Of a DNA stretch of 64,000 bases, positions 8,288 through 17,146 are shown in pieces (the first letter of the stretch is position 1; every line of letters starts with the position of its first letter). A model generated the notes under the pieces. That model saw only the letters and a list, made by a program, of their open reading frames with translations, made no database searches and had not been told where the DNA came from. Location: positions 1,182,963 through 1,246,962 of the forward strand of contig JAVLUZ010000273.1 in the NCBI GenBank assembly GCA_036768485.1, given 5' to 3'. The stretch comes from Mermis nigrescens (lineage: Eukaryota; Nematoda; Enoplea; Mermithida; Mermithidae). Position numbers and translations under genes: made by a program.

Positions 8288-9340
8288 CTTTACAATATCA
8301 GAAACCCACGAGTCAAATTTAGGCGGGTAGCCTCTCCAGCGCACCAAATAATCAGTTTTCTTGCCTTTTTTACGAATTTTTATAATTTTTTCAATTACGA
8401 ATAAATCATCTGATTTTGCACTAATTTTTTGCAGCTCGGTTTCGTAGAAAATACCCTCTAATTTTTCCCCCTTTTGATCTTCGAGAGTATAAACGGGTGG
8501 TGTGCGAGCAAATCTCTCTTTAACAATAAAATATTCTTTGGTCCGGTTGGGCCAGAACCCTTTTTCAAATGTGCGTTTCACTTTACTTATACGAACTTTA
8601 TCACCAATATTAAATTTAAAGACAACGTTTGGTTTATCAATCCTAAATGCCTTGTTCAAAATTTCTCTTTCGTTTTTATAGGTAACGTTAGCGGGGGATG
8701 TACCAATGGTCCTATGAAAAGAATTATTATAATTTTTAAGCAAATCGGGTAAAATGTCAATATATTTAAATGTATTCTTTTTAGTGAAATATCGCCACAT
8801 GCGTTCCTTAAGCGTACGATTAAACCGCTCAACAAAACTAGCTTTCATTTCGCTTTTGGTCGTGAAAAAGTCAATAAATTGAGATTTCAAAAATTGCTGA
8901 AATTCCTTGTTTGTAAACTCAGTTCCCTGATCCGTTTGCAGTTTATATGGTTTATGGCCCGACGATTTGAAAATTTTCTGAAAAGATGCGATAATTTCTT
9001 TACCAGTTTTTGTTTTAAGTGGCACTGACCATGCGTACTTTGAGAAAATGTCAATACAATTGAGTAGGTACTTAAAATTATGATTGTGGTCGGCTAACGA
9101 TTGCAGATCAACCAAATCCGCTTGCCACTGCTCATCAACCCCGCTAACTATTACATTGTTACGCGAATAATGTTTCTTTGCAGGTTTGTGTAGTGTATAT
9201 GTGGGTTGCTTTTCCAGCCATGCTTTTACCTTTTCAAATTTTGTAGCTGGACGAACCTTTTTTACTCGAGCAAAAAGTTGATTCGCCCCCGTATACCCAG
9301 TTTGAGGGTCGTAATATAATTTTGTCAACAATTTATCCAT
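8282..9340 (-). CDS. Polinton retroviral-type integrase with C-terminal chromodomain
   Basis: 352 aa, full length for the family. It has the rve (DDE) core, with Asp75 in WQADLVDL, Asp137 in QTDQGTEF and Glu171 in VERFNRTLKE (33 residues between the last two). The N-terminal segment LYYDPQTGYTGANQLF is the usual Polinton leader. A small beta-rich domain follows the core. The C-terminus (about residues 314-352) is a chromodomain, with FVIEKIIK, YLVRWRGY and DSWV visible. Such integrases insert the element DNA with 6-bp duplications, as seen at its ends. The chromodomain probably reads histone marks. A CATAAATA box at 9364-9371 lies 24 bp upstream of the ATG. All catalytic residues are present, so this may be a functional enzyme. 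Confidence 0.95.
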   Translation of the reverse strand: MDKLLTKLYYDPQTGYTGANQLFARVKKVRPATKFEKVKAWLEKQPTYTLHKPAKKHYSRNNVIVSGVDEQWQADLVDLQSLADHNHNFKYLLNCIDIFSKYAWSVPLKTKTGKEIIASFQKIFKSSGHKPYKLQTDQGTEFTNKEFQQFLKSQFIDFFTTKSEMKASFVERFNRTLKERMWRYFTKKNTFKYIDILPDLLKNYNNSFHRTIGTSPANVTYKNEREILNKAFRIDKPNVVFKFNIGDKVRISKVKRTFEKGFWPNRTKEYFIVKERFARTPPVYTLEDQKGEKLEGIFYETELQKISAKSDDLFVIEKIIKIRKKGKKTDYLVRWRGYPPKFDSWVSDIVKL

Positions 9341-9363
9341 TTTTACATTTGTTTAATTTTTTA

Positions 9364-9371
9364 ATATTTAT
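9364..9371 (-). promoter_or_regulatory. TATA-like box of integrase (CATAAATA)
   Basis: GAGCATAAATATT on the minus strand, 24 bp before the integrase ATG. It has C for T at the first position compared with the other boxes of the element. Confidence 0.6.
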
Positions 9372-9458
9372 GCTCTTATTGGCCGATCAAACGGATCGTT
9401 TCCGGCTCCCACCGCGTGGAGGTTAAGAGCAACGGGAGCCTGCGTTTTTCGAAAACGC
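9372..9458. other. GC-rich structured intergenic segment with nested inverted repeats
   Basis: Within an AT-rich element this 87-bp patch is GC-rich and self-complementary. GCTCTTA (9372-9378) pairs with TTAAGAGC (9423-9430). GGCTCCC (9404-9410) pairs with GGGAGCC (9434-9440); the two stems cross and could form a pseudoknot. A perfect 7-bp hairpin GCGTTTT-tcg-AAAACGC follows at 9442-9458. It separates the integrase from the 3' end of the next upstream gene. It could be an RNA 3'-end element, an origin or a packaging signal; none is established. Confidence 0.4.
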
Positions 9459-9471
9459 ACATTTTACTACT

Positions 9472-9798
9472 TCACAACAAACGATTTACTTGTTGCAAAA
9501 TACAGTTATCATACATGTTTTCCCACATGTTCTTTCCATTTTGATCAAAAGCCGCATACAAGCCACACAAAGAATCAATATCTTTTTCTAAAATGGCTGC
9601 TTTTAATTTTAATGCAAAAATCCAAAACGCTTCGCGTTTATCAATTTCGCGCTGTTCCTCCTTGAATGCATCGCTCATGTATCCCCAGAAACAAGAGCCT
9701 ATACTCTGAACATTTCTGACGCTCAAGTAGCGATTGTTAGCTTTCTCAATAAGCTTTCGGACAAACTGATGGTATGCTAGTTCACCGGGTGAAGACAT
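9472..9798 (-). CDS. Small Polinton protein, unknown function (paralogue of 7934-8254)
   Basis: 108 aa from the Met at 9798 (MSSPGELAYHQF). The frame stays open to an upstream Met at 9831, but the TCTATAAATA box at 9844-9853 is only 13 bp from that codon, so transcription would probably start inside and 9798 is the better start. No known domain. Similar to the 106-aa protein in size, in the SIGSCFWGYMS motif and in the helical pattern after it. Mostly polar and helical, no membrane segment. The pair may have arisen by duplication within the element. Confidence 0.65.
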   Translation of the reverse strand: MSSPGELAYHQFVRKLIEKANNRYLSVRNVQSIGSCFWGYMSDAFKEEQREIDKREAFWIFALKLKAAILEKDIDSLCGLYAAFDQNGKNMWENMYDNCILQQVNRLL

Positions 9799-9843
9799 GC
9801 TTTCTTTTAATAAGCTGCGTATAATATACATAACGCGTACCCT

Positions 9844-9853
9844 TATTTATAGA
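9844..9853 (-). promoter_or_regulatory. TATA box (TCTATAAATA) of the 108-aa gene
   Basis: Exact TCTATAAATA on the minus strand, 46 bp before the ATG at 9798. It lies in the 56-bp gap between this gene and the stop of the next gene upstream. Confidence 0.65.
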
Positions 9854-9854
9854 C

Positions 9855-10184
9855 TTAGAAAGCTGTTTTGGCCTTTTCCTCCTCAGCCTGCTGATCAGAA
9901 TAGCGCATTAGCACTCGTTTGTCTGCTTCTTGCATGGCTCTATTAAACTCACTGCACCTAGGGCACATTTGGATATTCAAATACCACCTGCCAGAATTTG
10001 TTTCAAAAATGTCCCTTTCAGAACTAGTTTTCTGACAATAATAACAAAGCTGGATCATTAGGGAGTACATGGGCCGATCCAAGTTCCTCCCACATAGCAC
10101 TATGACCGGTTTGATTGACCTGCCATAGGGCTTTTTCTCCTCATCCACAAAAAGACGCTTTTTAAGTTCTCTTATTTCTTCCAT
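9855..10184 (-). CDS. Small CxxC zinc-ribbon-like Polinton protein
   Basis: 109 aa from the Met at 10184 (MEEIRELKKRLF). The open frame extends to 10220, but the TATA box at 10227-10236 makes the inner start more likely. Two CxxC pairs (CYYC at 47-50, CPRC at 74-77) spaced by 23 residues resemble a zinc ribbon. The N-terminus is a charged helix and the C-terminus an acidic/basic helix rich in Glu, Lys and Ala. Similar zinc-binding small proteins accompany Polinton replication genes, but I cannot assign a function. It is divergent from the polymerase gene. Confidence 0.65.
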   Translation of the reverse strand: MEEIRELKKRLFVDEEKKPYGRSIKPVIVLCGRNLDRPMYSLMIQLCYYCQKTSSERDIFETNSGRWYLNIQMCPRCSEFNRAMQEADKRVLMRYSDQQAEEEKAKTAF

Positions 10185-10226
10185 TTTAGTACTAAGAAGA
10201 TTAGTTAAACAGTAGACCATTATTAG

Positions 10227-10236
10227 TATTTATAGA
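10227..10236 (-). promoter_or_regulatory. TATA box (TCTATAAATA) of the zinc-ribbon gene
   Basis: Exact TCTATAAATA on the minus strand, 43 bp before the ATG at 10184. It forms the left half of a divergent promoter with the plus-strand box at 10250-10259. Confidence 0.65.
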
Positions 10237-10249
10237 TTTTGAGTATATG

Positions 10250-10259
10250 TCTATAAATA
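10250..10259 (+). promoter_or_regulatory. TATA box (TCTATAAATA) of the polymerase gene
   Basis: Exact TCTATAAATA on the plus strand, 38 bp before the polymerase ATG at 10297. It is separated by only 13 bp from the opposite-facing box of the neighbouring gene. Confidence 0.65.
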
Positions 10260-10296
10260 TGGGTAAGTATTACTCTGCAATGTTCTTACATTAAAA

Positions 10297-11352
10297 ATGG
10301 ATCTGAATAAATACTTTGAAGTACATGAGTTCCCAGAGATTTTTGTTCATAGGTTTAAGACAACTGCAAGAGCATTTTCGCTGCGGTTTAAGAAATGCCC
10401 TAATCTGTTTGAGGTCTTTGAGCAGATTTTTGAGGAAGCTTAGACAACCGTGCCTTCATGCGCCTGTATTAGTTCCATTTACTCAACGTGAGTATATAAA
10501 TGCTGACAAGGTTTTGAGCATTATAGAAAATGTAGCCCGGTCTAAGAACGAGTTTTGCTTGAGCGAGGACATAGCTTTCAAAATAGTTATTGTTGATAAA
10601 AAACAAAAAACCGGAACTGGCCTTGAACCTGATGTGAGGAAGTTTTGTAAAAATGGAGGTGGATATATTGAAATCACCTCAAACGACAATTTATCCCTAC
10701 CTCGAGCTGTTGTGACAGGAATAGCAAAGCTAGAAAAGAGCCCAAAATGGGATTCCATTAGGAAAGGAGATAAGAGCATACGTGGGCAGCAAGAAAATTC
10801 TGGGGGGTGCAAGATTTTTTGAAGGTCGAAAAATGGCCTTAAAAATGGTGGTATGGCGATAAAAACACCGTTTTTCGACGTTTCTCATCAAGCACTATCC
10901 ATTGGCATCAAAAAATTGCGAAAAAAACGAAAAAAATTTTCAAAAATTGAATTCTGGGGGGAGTATTTTGATTTCTGGGGGGGTATTTTGGTTTCTGGGG
11001 TGCATACCCCCCAAACCCCCACGCCCAGGTGTGGATAAGAGCCGATGTACTCTGCAAAAACGGCTAGCATTAGAACTGATGCACAAAACTAATCTAAGCA
11101 TTAATGAAGATAAATATGGTCTTGAAGCTGTAGAGAAAATTCAAAAAGCTTTCGTGCCAGAGTTCCAAATAAAAATATATCATGGCAATGTTTTGTTTTT
11201 GAAGGACCTAAAGCTGCCAAGGTGATTCACTTGCACACTGCTAATAATCATTATAACCTGATTACAAAAATGCCCTAATTCTAGCTAATCTGGGGCAACA
11301 TTTTAGTGAGAAAGCAAAAGAATATTATGCATCACGAACGATCATATAGTGT
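10297..11352 (+). pseudogene. Protein-primed DNA polymerase B, N-terminal remnant
   Basis: The ATG at 10297 follows a TATA box by 38 bp and opens a 48-codon frame (MDLNKYFEVHEF...) that stops at 10441. Homology continues in another frame with PFTQREYINADKVLSIIENV, a stretch typical of the Polinton polymerase N-terminus, then NDNLSLPRAVV and SPKWDSIRKGDKS. A 257-bp MITE (10777-11033) splits the gene there. Beyond it, LQKRLALELM and PEFQIKIYHGN continue the same domain, with a stop at 11222-11224 and a further frameshift. All homology ends near 11352, just before the right inverted repeat. The exonuclease and polymerase domains, normally several hundred residues, are missing. The element therefore cannot replicate with its own polymerase. 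Confidence 0.85.
10777..11033 (+). mobile_element. hAT-like MITE inserted in the polymerase gene
   Basis: 257 bp. It starts CATACGTGGGC and ends GCCCAGGTGTG (inverted, 9 of 11 match) and is flanked by a perfect 8-bp duplication GATAAGAG (10769-10776 and 11034-11041). The interior has G-runs near both ends and an A/T-rich core. Eight-base duplications and CA...TG ends fit the hAT superfamily. No transposase. It is a type copy for a family with about ten members in this window. Confidence 0.9.
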
Positions 11353-11363
11353 AAAGTGACGGA

Positions 11364-12070
11364 AGTGTCCCCTGTCTGACTCTGGACCCCCTGCCTAAGC
11401 GCGTGCACCCAATTGATTCTTAAAATTGCTTAAAATCAAGTAGTGTAAACAAAAATTGGTATACTGTAGGTTGCGCGCTAAAATTTTGTGCATAGGAGAG
11501 CTAAGGCTAATATATGATATCCTGAAAATTTGAGCTAAATCCGCCCTATAGTTCTTGAAATATAGTGCTATATGAGAAAGTGTAAAGTTAATTGGTTTAG
11601 TGTAGTCTGTGCGCTAAAATTCTTTGCGCGGCATGCCTCGCCTATATACATCATTTCCTGAAAATTTTAACAAAATCCGGCCATTGATTCTTGAGTTATG
11701 GAAAAGTGTAAACTTCTGCTGGTTCACTGTAGGTGCTCCATCAAAATTTTTTTAATAGGTTGCTAATAAGGTGTTCATCCTACCCCTAAAATTTCGGCCC
11801 GATCCGACCGCTGGTTCGTGAGTTACGCCTCTTCAAAAATTTCCCCCATGGAAATTTCCCCCATGGAAATTTCCCCCAGGGAAATTTCCCCTGGCCCTGG
11901 GCCCCTGGCTGGGCTGGTGCGCGCCCCCTCCCTCCCTATGCCATAGCACAGACTATGCTATAGCATTGCTCCCTGGGAAAAGCCAGGGAGCAGATTATGA
12001 GCCCCTCCGCCTATGCTATAACACAGGCTATGTTATAACGTTGCTCCCCAGGGAAGCACAGCTTACTACT
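11364..12070. repeat. Polinton right terminal inverted repeat
   Basis: Inverse of 3286-3943, about 707 bp. It is longer than the left arm because of a C/G-rich insertion (around 11890-11935, ggccctgggcccctgg...). The outer end GCTTACTACT abuts the TACAAG duplication at 12071-12076. Confidence 0.92.
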
Positions 12071-12076
12071 TACAAG
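12071..12076. other. Polinton target-site duplication, right (TACAAG)
   Basis: Exact copy of 3280-3285, directly after the terminal ACTACT of the element. Confidence 0.92.
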
Positions 12077-13401
12077 GTTTTAAGGAGTTGGAGTTTTACA
12101 CATTTTTGATGGATTTCAGGTAGTTCAGGGAGTTCAGGCTCTTTGCTATATACTATGCACGAAGTGGTAAGCTTGTGACGTATGAATGTACTGGACGCAG
12201 CTAACGTATACGCATCTAAAGCAAGCTAACCCCACTCCATATTAAATAAGCGTGGAGTAGTGTATCCGTGTATGTAAAACAACGTTTCGGCTGTAGCAAA
12301 GGGTGAGCTTGCACGATCGCTTGCAGCTGACCAAAAGACATCTGAAGCAACTGATGCGGGTGCGCGATAATGCATTACACTTCTGCGGATAGAAATGGTC
12401 AACGGTCATAAAGGAAAACATGTGTAAGTATGTACATACATACATGCATTGCAGTTTTTTATGCTATAACATACGTTTTTTATACCTATAACCAAGCGTA
12501 CATGAGGACATTTACATAAGCTCCTGGAAAAACCATGATAGACAAGTCATAAGCACATACATACGAAATTATTGAGTCCAATTTCGCGAATATTCCGATC
12601 AGGAGGTCGAGCAGAATGACCTGTCGATCAATTTTTATACAAACAAAAAATAAGCAACCAACAGCTCGAATTATATACATAGTACCTTGAGCTAGCAAAA
12701 AGATTCAACCAAGAAGCTGCGAGTTTCATTTATAGCATTCGTTGTTCACATTAAGCTAGCATGCGCATATTGTTTGCCACTGTTTAACAGAGCAAGTTTT
12801 CGCTTGTAGTTCTTGCTTTTACTGGCTTTTGCAGAAATATTTATATTCCTGTATTTTGCTATAATTGTGCGCCGAGTAATGTCAAATAAAAAATATAGCC
12901 CGGAATTTTGCTTCTCAACATATGTGAAGGCCTTCTCGGAGTGACTTGATTCTGGTCGGCAGTTCGATTCGGACGAAGTAAAAAACCCGATTTTACTTTT
13001 CACTACTTTTGCTTCCGGATTTTTATTTTGATGGTAATTGTAGATAAACGAATTGTTCGTGGAAGATGCTCGCAAGTATCAAACGAAACCGGAATTAATT
13101 TTTTCGAGTGTACTACTAGCTGTCGCTTCGCTGATATGTCCGAAGTCCGTCATTAACGCCCAAGTAATGATTACGATCTTATGAAGGATGATCATATTTA
13201 GTATTCCTAAAGCGAGCATGATGATAAGCGAGGAAAGAGCGGGAGAAAAGTTATCACTTCGCTTTAATGTTTAAGAAGCAGATGTATGTGATGAAATGGA
13301 TATCGTGAGAATGGAAAAACCTTACCGATTTTTATATTATTTACCTGGACTACTTTCATTAATTGAAAATGCATATTTGTGCACACTATGGGTGCACAAA
13401 G
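12077..13401. other. Intergenic DNA without recognisable gene
   Basis: Right flank of the Polinton. Near 12110-12145 there is a short run of ggatttcaggtagttcagg type, which is the inverse of units in the 9-bp minisatellite at 19950-20245. The longest frame (12746-13075, minus, 109 codons) shows no domain, no splice signals that convince me, and ordinary non-coding composition. Confidence 0.5.
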
Positions 13402-13623
13402 TCAGGGTGGCCAAGGCGGGGTGACATGAAGCACTGAAAATTTGGCACTATCGAGCATTATATAGCTAAAACCGCTTGAAAAAGTACATTTTCTGTGAAT
13501 TTTTTGATAAATTTTTGGTAAGTTACAAAAAATCGCGAATTCTAGTGGGCGTGGAAAAAATTTCTGGGAGGGGCTGAAAATTTTTCTGGATGGGATGTGA
13601 AAACCCCCCAAGATCATGTATGA
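13402..13623. mobile_element. Fragment of second MITE family (TGATCTTG family)
   Basis: Ends ccccaagatcatgtatg, which is the inverse of the catacttgatcttg start of the complete member at 34036-34467, and shares ctgggag...gaaaattttt blocks with it. The other end is not clear. Confidence 0.4.
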
Positions 13624-13805
13624 TGCTGACCCTGTAAGTTTGAATTTAAGATCATTAATTGTACGTTCTACAAATTGTGCATATTAATATTAGTGTAAAG
13701 ATGGGGTAAATCAAAAGAATTTTCATTTTAGGAGCCTTTAAATAATAAAAAGTGTAGGAATTCGAAGACATATTGGAAAGTGTCAATGATTCTCCGAATC
13801 CTGAA

Positions 13806-14073
13806 CATAGGTGGGCAGCACCAAAATTCTGGGGGGGTGAAAAAATTTCTGAGGGGGGTGAAAACATTTTTAAAAGTCAACAAATTGTCTTAAAAGTGGT
13901 TGTATGGCGAAAAAAACACCATTTTTGACGTTTCTCGTCGAGTACTATTTAATGGCATCAAAAAATTGCTAAAAAAGCAAAAAAAATTTTCTGGGGGGGT
14001 ATTTTGATTTCTGGGGGAGTATTTTCAACTTCTGGGGGGTGCATACCCCCCAAACCCCCCACGCCCATGTGTG
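13806..14073 (+). mobile_element. hAT-like MITE (GTGGGCAGC family) with perfect 8-bp duplication
   Basis: 268 bp, from CATAGGTGGGCAGC to GCCCATGTGTG, flanked by ATCCTGAA on both sides (13798-13805 and 14074-14081). Same family as 10777-11033. Confidence 0.9.
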
Positions 14074-14300
14074 ATCCTGAATCGATTCTTTTAAATTGTT
14101 AACAGATCATAGCGCAAAATTTTAATTTAATGGTTATGAATTTCGGAAGTCCATGACTATGAGCTATGTTTAGGTAGGTCGAGAATTACGAGGAAATTTA
14201 TAAATTCATAATATAATATCTTTATCAATTAAATTAATCAGCGTTATCAATAAACATTGTCAGTTGTTAAGGCGAACAAATATTTTTCACACTACCTGTC

Positions 14301-14833
14301 CAGGGGCAGATTTAAGGGGGAGCGGACACGGCCGCCCGCTCCCCCATTGGCCCAAAATAGTTGGCGAGAAATTCACTTTTTTGGCGGTCTGGAAGCCTTT
14401 TGTTCAAGGAGTGGATTTTAAAACGATTTCAAAGGGCAGAACCAGCTATTTGAGCAAATTTTTTAAATATTTCAAGCATAATTTGTGAAATTTCTGACGC
14501 TCCGCGTCAATTGGTACAGATTGAGCAAATTGAGCTGTAATGGAAGCTTCTAAACGTCCTTCAGCCAGTTTCACAAAATTATCCGATGCTTCGCACTGAA
14601 TTTGTTGCTAAAGCCACAGCAATTTAATGATTTTTTCGCTCAAAATTGTCGACAATTAAAAAATTTTCGGAAGAATCTTGCGCCAAAAGGTAATCTAAAT
14701 AAAAGTAGGCAATGTAAAACGCCTAAGAACGCTATTTCGCTTGTGATGGTAAAATTTTCGACCTATTTTGGACTGTTATTTTTGGAAAAGTTAGGACCAC
14801 TCTAGACTTACGGAAATCCTAGATCTGCCACTG
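14301..14833 (+). mobile_element. hAT-like MITE (CAGGGGCAGATTTAAG...GCCACTG)
   Basis: 533 bp with CAGGGGCAGATTT at one end and the inverse, ATCTGCCACTG, at the other. Flanks are TACCTGTC (14293-14300) and TACCTGCT (14834-14841), a 6/8 match, consistent with an old hAT 8-bp duplication. The counterpart in unit 2 is 16627-17146, so it was present before the duplication. No transposase frame. Confidence 0.75.
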
Positions 14834-15245
14834 TACCTGCTTATCAATTTATAGTGAGGATCAGCTAATCCGCAGAAAAATCAATCAAAAGAAGGGTTTT
14901 GCTTTATAATTATCATTTTAAAGTATCCTTTTTATTCCTATTTTCAGTCTGAAAGACCAAAGCCTAAACTTCTTGATAAAAAGCAGTCTTAAATTCACTT
15001 TAAATTAAAATTAGTTTTTGAATTTAAAACAAACTCTGACCGAAGTTCACTCCCTGCGTACACTTAGTTATGTCTTCTAGCAGTAATATGAAATAAGGAT
15101 CGTTGATTTTTGATTCTGAAGTATGTTTTCTTGGTTTGTTGTGACAAGTATATTCATGAAAAGACAAGCTTATTACCAAAAATTCAGCAAAACAGTAAAT
15201 ATTACGATCAAAAAATTATTATTTGATGCAAAAAAGCATCACTAC

Positions 15246-15751
15246 CACACCTGGGCGTGGGGGGTGGGTTTGGGGGTATGCACCCCCCAGAAACCAAAAT
15301 ACCCCCAGAATTCAATTTTTGAAAATTTTTTTCGTTTTTTTCGCAATTTTTTGATGCCAATGGATAGTGCTTGATGAGAAACGTCGAAAAATGGTGTTTT
15401 TATCGCCCTACCACCATACGTGGGCAGCAAGAAAATTCTGGGGGGGGCAAGATTTTTTTGAAGGTCAAAAAATGGCCTTAAAAATGGTGGTATGGCGATA
15501 AAAACACCATTTTTCGACGTTTCTCATCAAGCACTATCCATTGGCATCAAAAAATTGCGAACAAAACGAAAAAAATTTTCAAAAATTGAATTCTGGGGGG
15601 TTATTTTGATTTCTGGGAGGTATTTTGGTTTCTGGGGGGTGCATACCCCAAACCCCCCCACGCCCAGGTGTGCCTACCACCATTTTTAAGGCCATTTTTT
15701 GACTTTCAAAAAATCTTGCACCCCCCAGAATTTTTTTGCTGCCCACGTATG
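15246..15751 (-). mobile_element. hAT-like MITE (outer copy) split by a nested MITE
   Basis: Reverse-oriented copy of the GTGGGCAGC family, beginning CACACCTGGGCG and ending GCCCACGTATG, with perfect 8-bp duplication ATCACTAC (15238-15245 and 15752-15759). Its body is interrupted at 15415-15672 by a second member of the same family. Unit 2 of the duplication shows the uninterrupted gcatcactagatg site. Confidence 0.92.
15415..15672 (+). mobile_element. hAT-like MITE (nested copy)
   Basis: 258 bp from CATACGTGGGCAGC to GCCCAGGTGTG, inserted inside the outer copy with perfect 8-bp duplication CCTACCAC (15407-15414 and 15673-15680). Nearly identical to the copy in the Polinton polymerase gene, suggesting activity in the same period. 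Confidence 0.92.
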
Positions 15752-16626
15752 ATCACTACATGATTTTTAGGTTTGGGCATTAATCTGCAATCACAGCTTT
15801 AAATACCGCATCCTTCCAAAGCTGATCATTTAATCAATTTAGCTGAGTTCGATCCGGTCAGGGTTAAAAATCAAATATGCAATTTATTTAAACGCTTCAA
15901 GATAACAAAATAAAAAACTTTTACTTTATCCGATTTTCATTACTTTTGCTGCGATAAACTGGAAAAGTATTAAATCACATTAATTCAAAAATATTAATTC
16001 AGTGGCTTGATTTTGATTTTCTCTTAGTCCTTAAAAAATAAAGCAAATACGCTGAATTCGCTTAAATCAGATACGAGTTTACAGTTTTGCTACAAAACAG
16101 TCTAAGTATCACATATAGCGATTTGAATACATCACTTTTGTTAAATAGACAATTAATTTTAAATAAATATGTCCTTTACGTGCAAAATAGCGTTTTTGGC
16201 GTTTTATATTGTTTATTTTTATTTATAATCAATTTTGACGTAAGTTTTTTTTCGGAACATTTTGAAGCCTTCGAGGATTTTGTTTGAAAAAATTACTGAA
16301 TCTGTTTGATTCAAGCAAAAATCCGGTGCAAAGCGCCTGGAGCCTTTTAATAAAAAGTGTAGGAATTTAGGACATATTGGAAAGTATCAATGATTCTCCT
16401 AATCGTGATAGCTTCCTTTAAATGATTACAGAACAAAGCGCAAAATTTTAATTTACTGGTTATGACTTTCGAAAGTCCGCGACTGTGAGCCGTATTTAGG
16501 GAGGTCGAGAATTACGTGGAAATTTATAAGTTCATAATATAATATCCATGTCAATTAAATTTATCAGTGTCATAAATAAACATTGTCAGTTTTTAGGTTA
16601 ACAAATATTTTTTTACACTACGTTTC

Positions 16627-17146
16627 CAGGGGCAGATTTAAGGGGGACGGAGATGGCCGCCCCTCCCCCATCGGCCTAAAATAGCTGACGAGAAATTCAT
16701 TTTTTTGGCGGTCCGGAAGCCTTTTGTTCAAGGAGTGGATTTCAAAACGATTTCAAGGGCAGAACCAGCTATTTCAGCAAATTTTTTAAATAAATTCGAG
16801 CATAATGTTTAAATATTTCTGACGCTTTGCGTCAATTGATATAAATTTAGTAAATCGAACTGTAATACAAGCTTCTAAACGTCCTTCAGCCAGTTTCACA
16901 AAATTATCCAGCGCTTCGCGCTGAAGCCAAAGCAGTTTAATGACTTTTCCGCTCAAAATTGTCGATAATTTAAAAATTTTCGGACGAATCTTGCGCCAAA
17001 AGGTATTCTAAATAGAAGTAGGCAATGTAAAACGCCTAAAAACGCTATTTCGCTTGTGATGGTCAAATTTTCGACCTATTTTTGACTGTTTTCTTTTGTA
17101 AAAGTTGTGACTACCCCCGACTTAAGGAAATCTTAGATCCGCCACT
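16627..17146 (+). mobile_element. hAT-like MITE, second copy carried by the duplication
   Basis: Counterpart of 14301-14833: CAGGGGCAGATTTAAGG at one end and GATCCGCCACT at the other. The terminal base is mutated and the flanking duplication is no longer clear. Confidence 0.65.

Larger units (their letters stand above)
3280..12076. mobile_element. Polinton/Maverick element with 6-bp target-site duplications
   Basis: The element proper is 3286-12070 (8,785 bp). It starts AGTAGTAAGC and ends GCTTACTACT, is bounded by long inverted repeats, and is flanked by TACAAG on both sides (3280-3285 and 12071-12076). Polintons are known for 5'-AG/TC-3' ends and 6-bp TSDs, so the boundaries are well supported. 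Inside are the hallmark genes: penton-like protein, adenain-like protease, packaging ATPase, major capsid protein, chromodomain integrase and protein-primed DNA polymerase B. It also carries a TBP homologue and small unknown genes. It is shorter than the usual 15-20 kb because the polymerase is cut to its N-terminus and the ATPase and MCP genes are fused by a deletion. Most remaining frames are open, which suggests a fairly young insertion. Confidence 0.95.
13731..15857 (+). repeat. Direct duplication, unit 1 (unit 2 at 16339-17873)
   Basis: From ggagcctttaaataa to gagttcgatccgg the sequence runs parallel to 16339-17873. This unit is about 0.6 kb longer because it carries MITEs at 13806-14073 and 15246-15751 that unit 2 lacks, and unit 2 has its own at 17477-17669. 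The empty sites in the partner unit confirm those insertions are younger than the duplication. No intact gene. Confidence 0.85.

Noticed and set aside
12746..13075. 109-codon minus-strand ORF
   Set aside because: No domain, no paralogue and no splice or promoter support; within the chance length for this amount of DNA.
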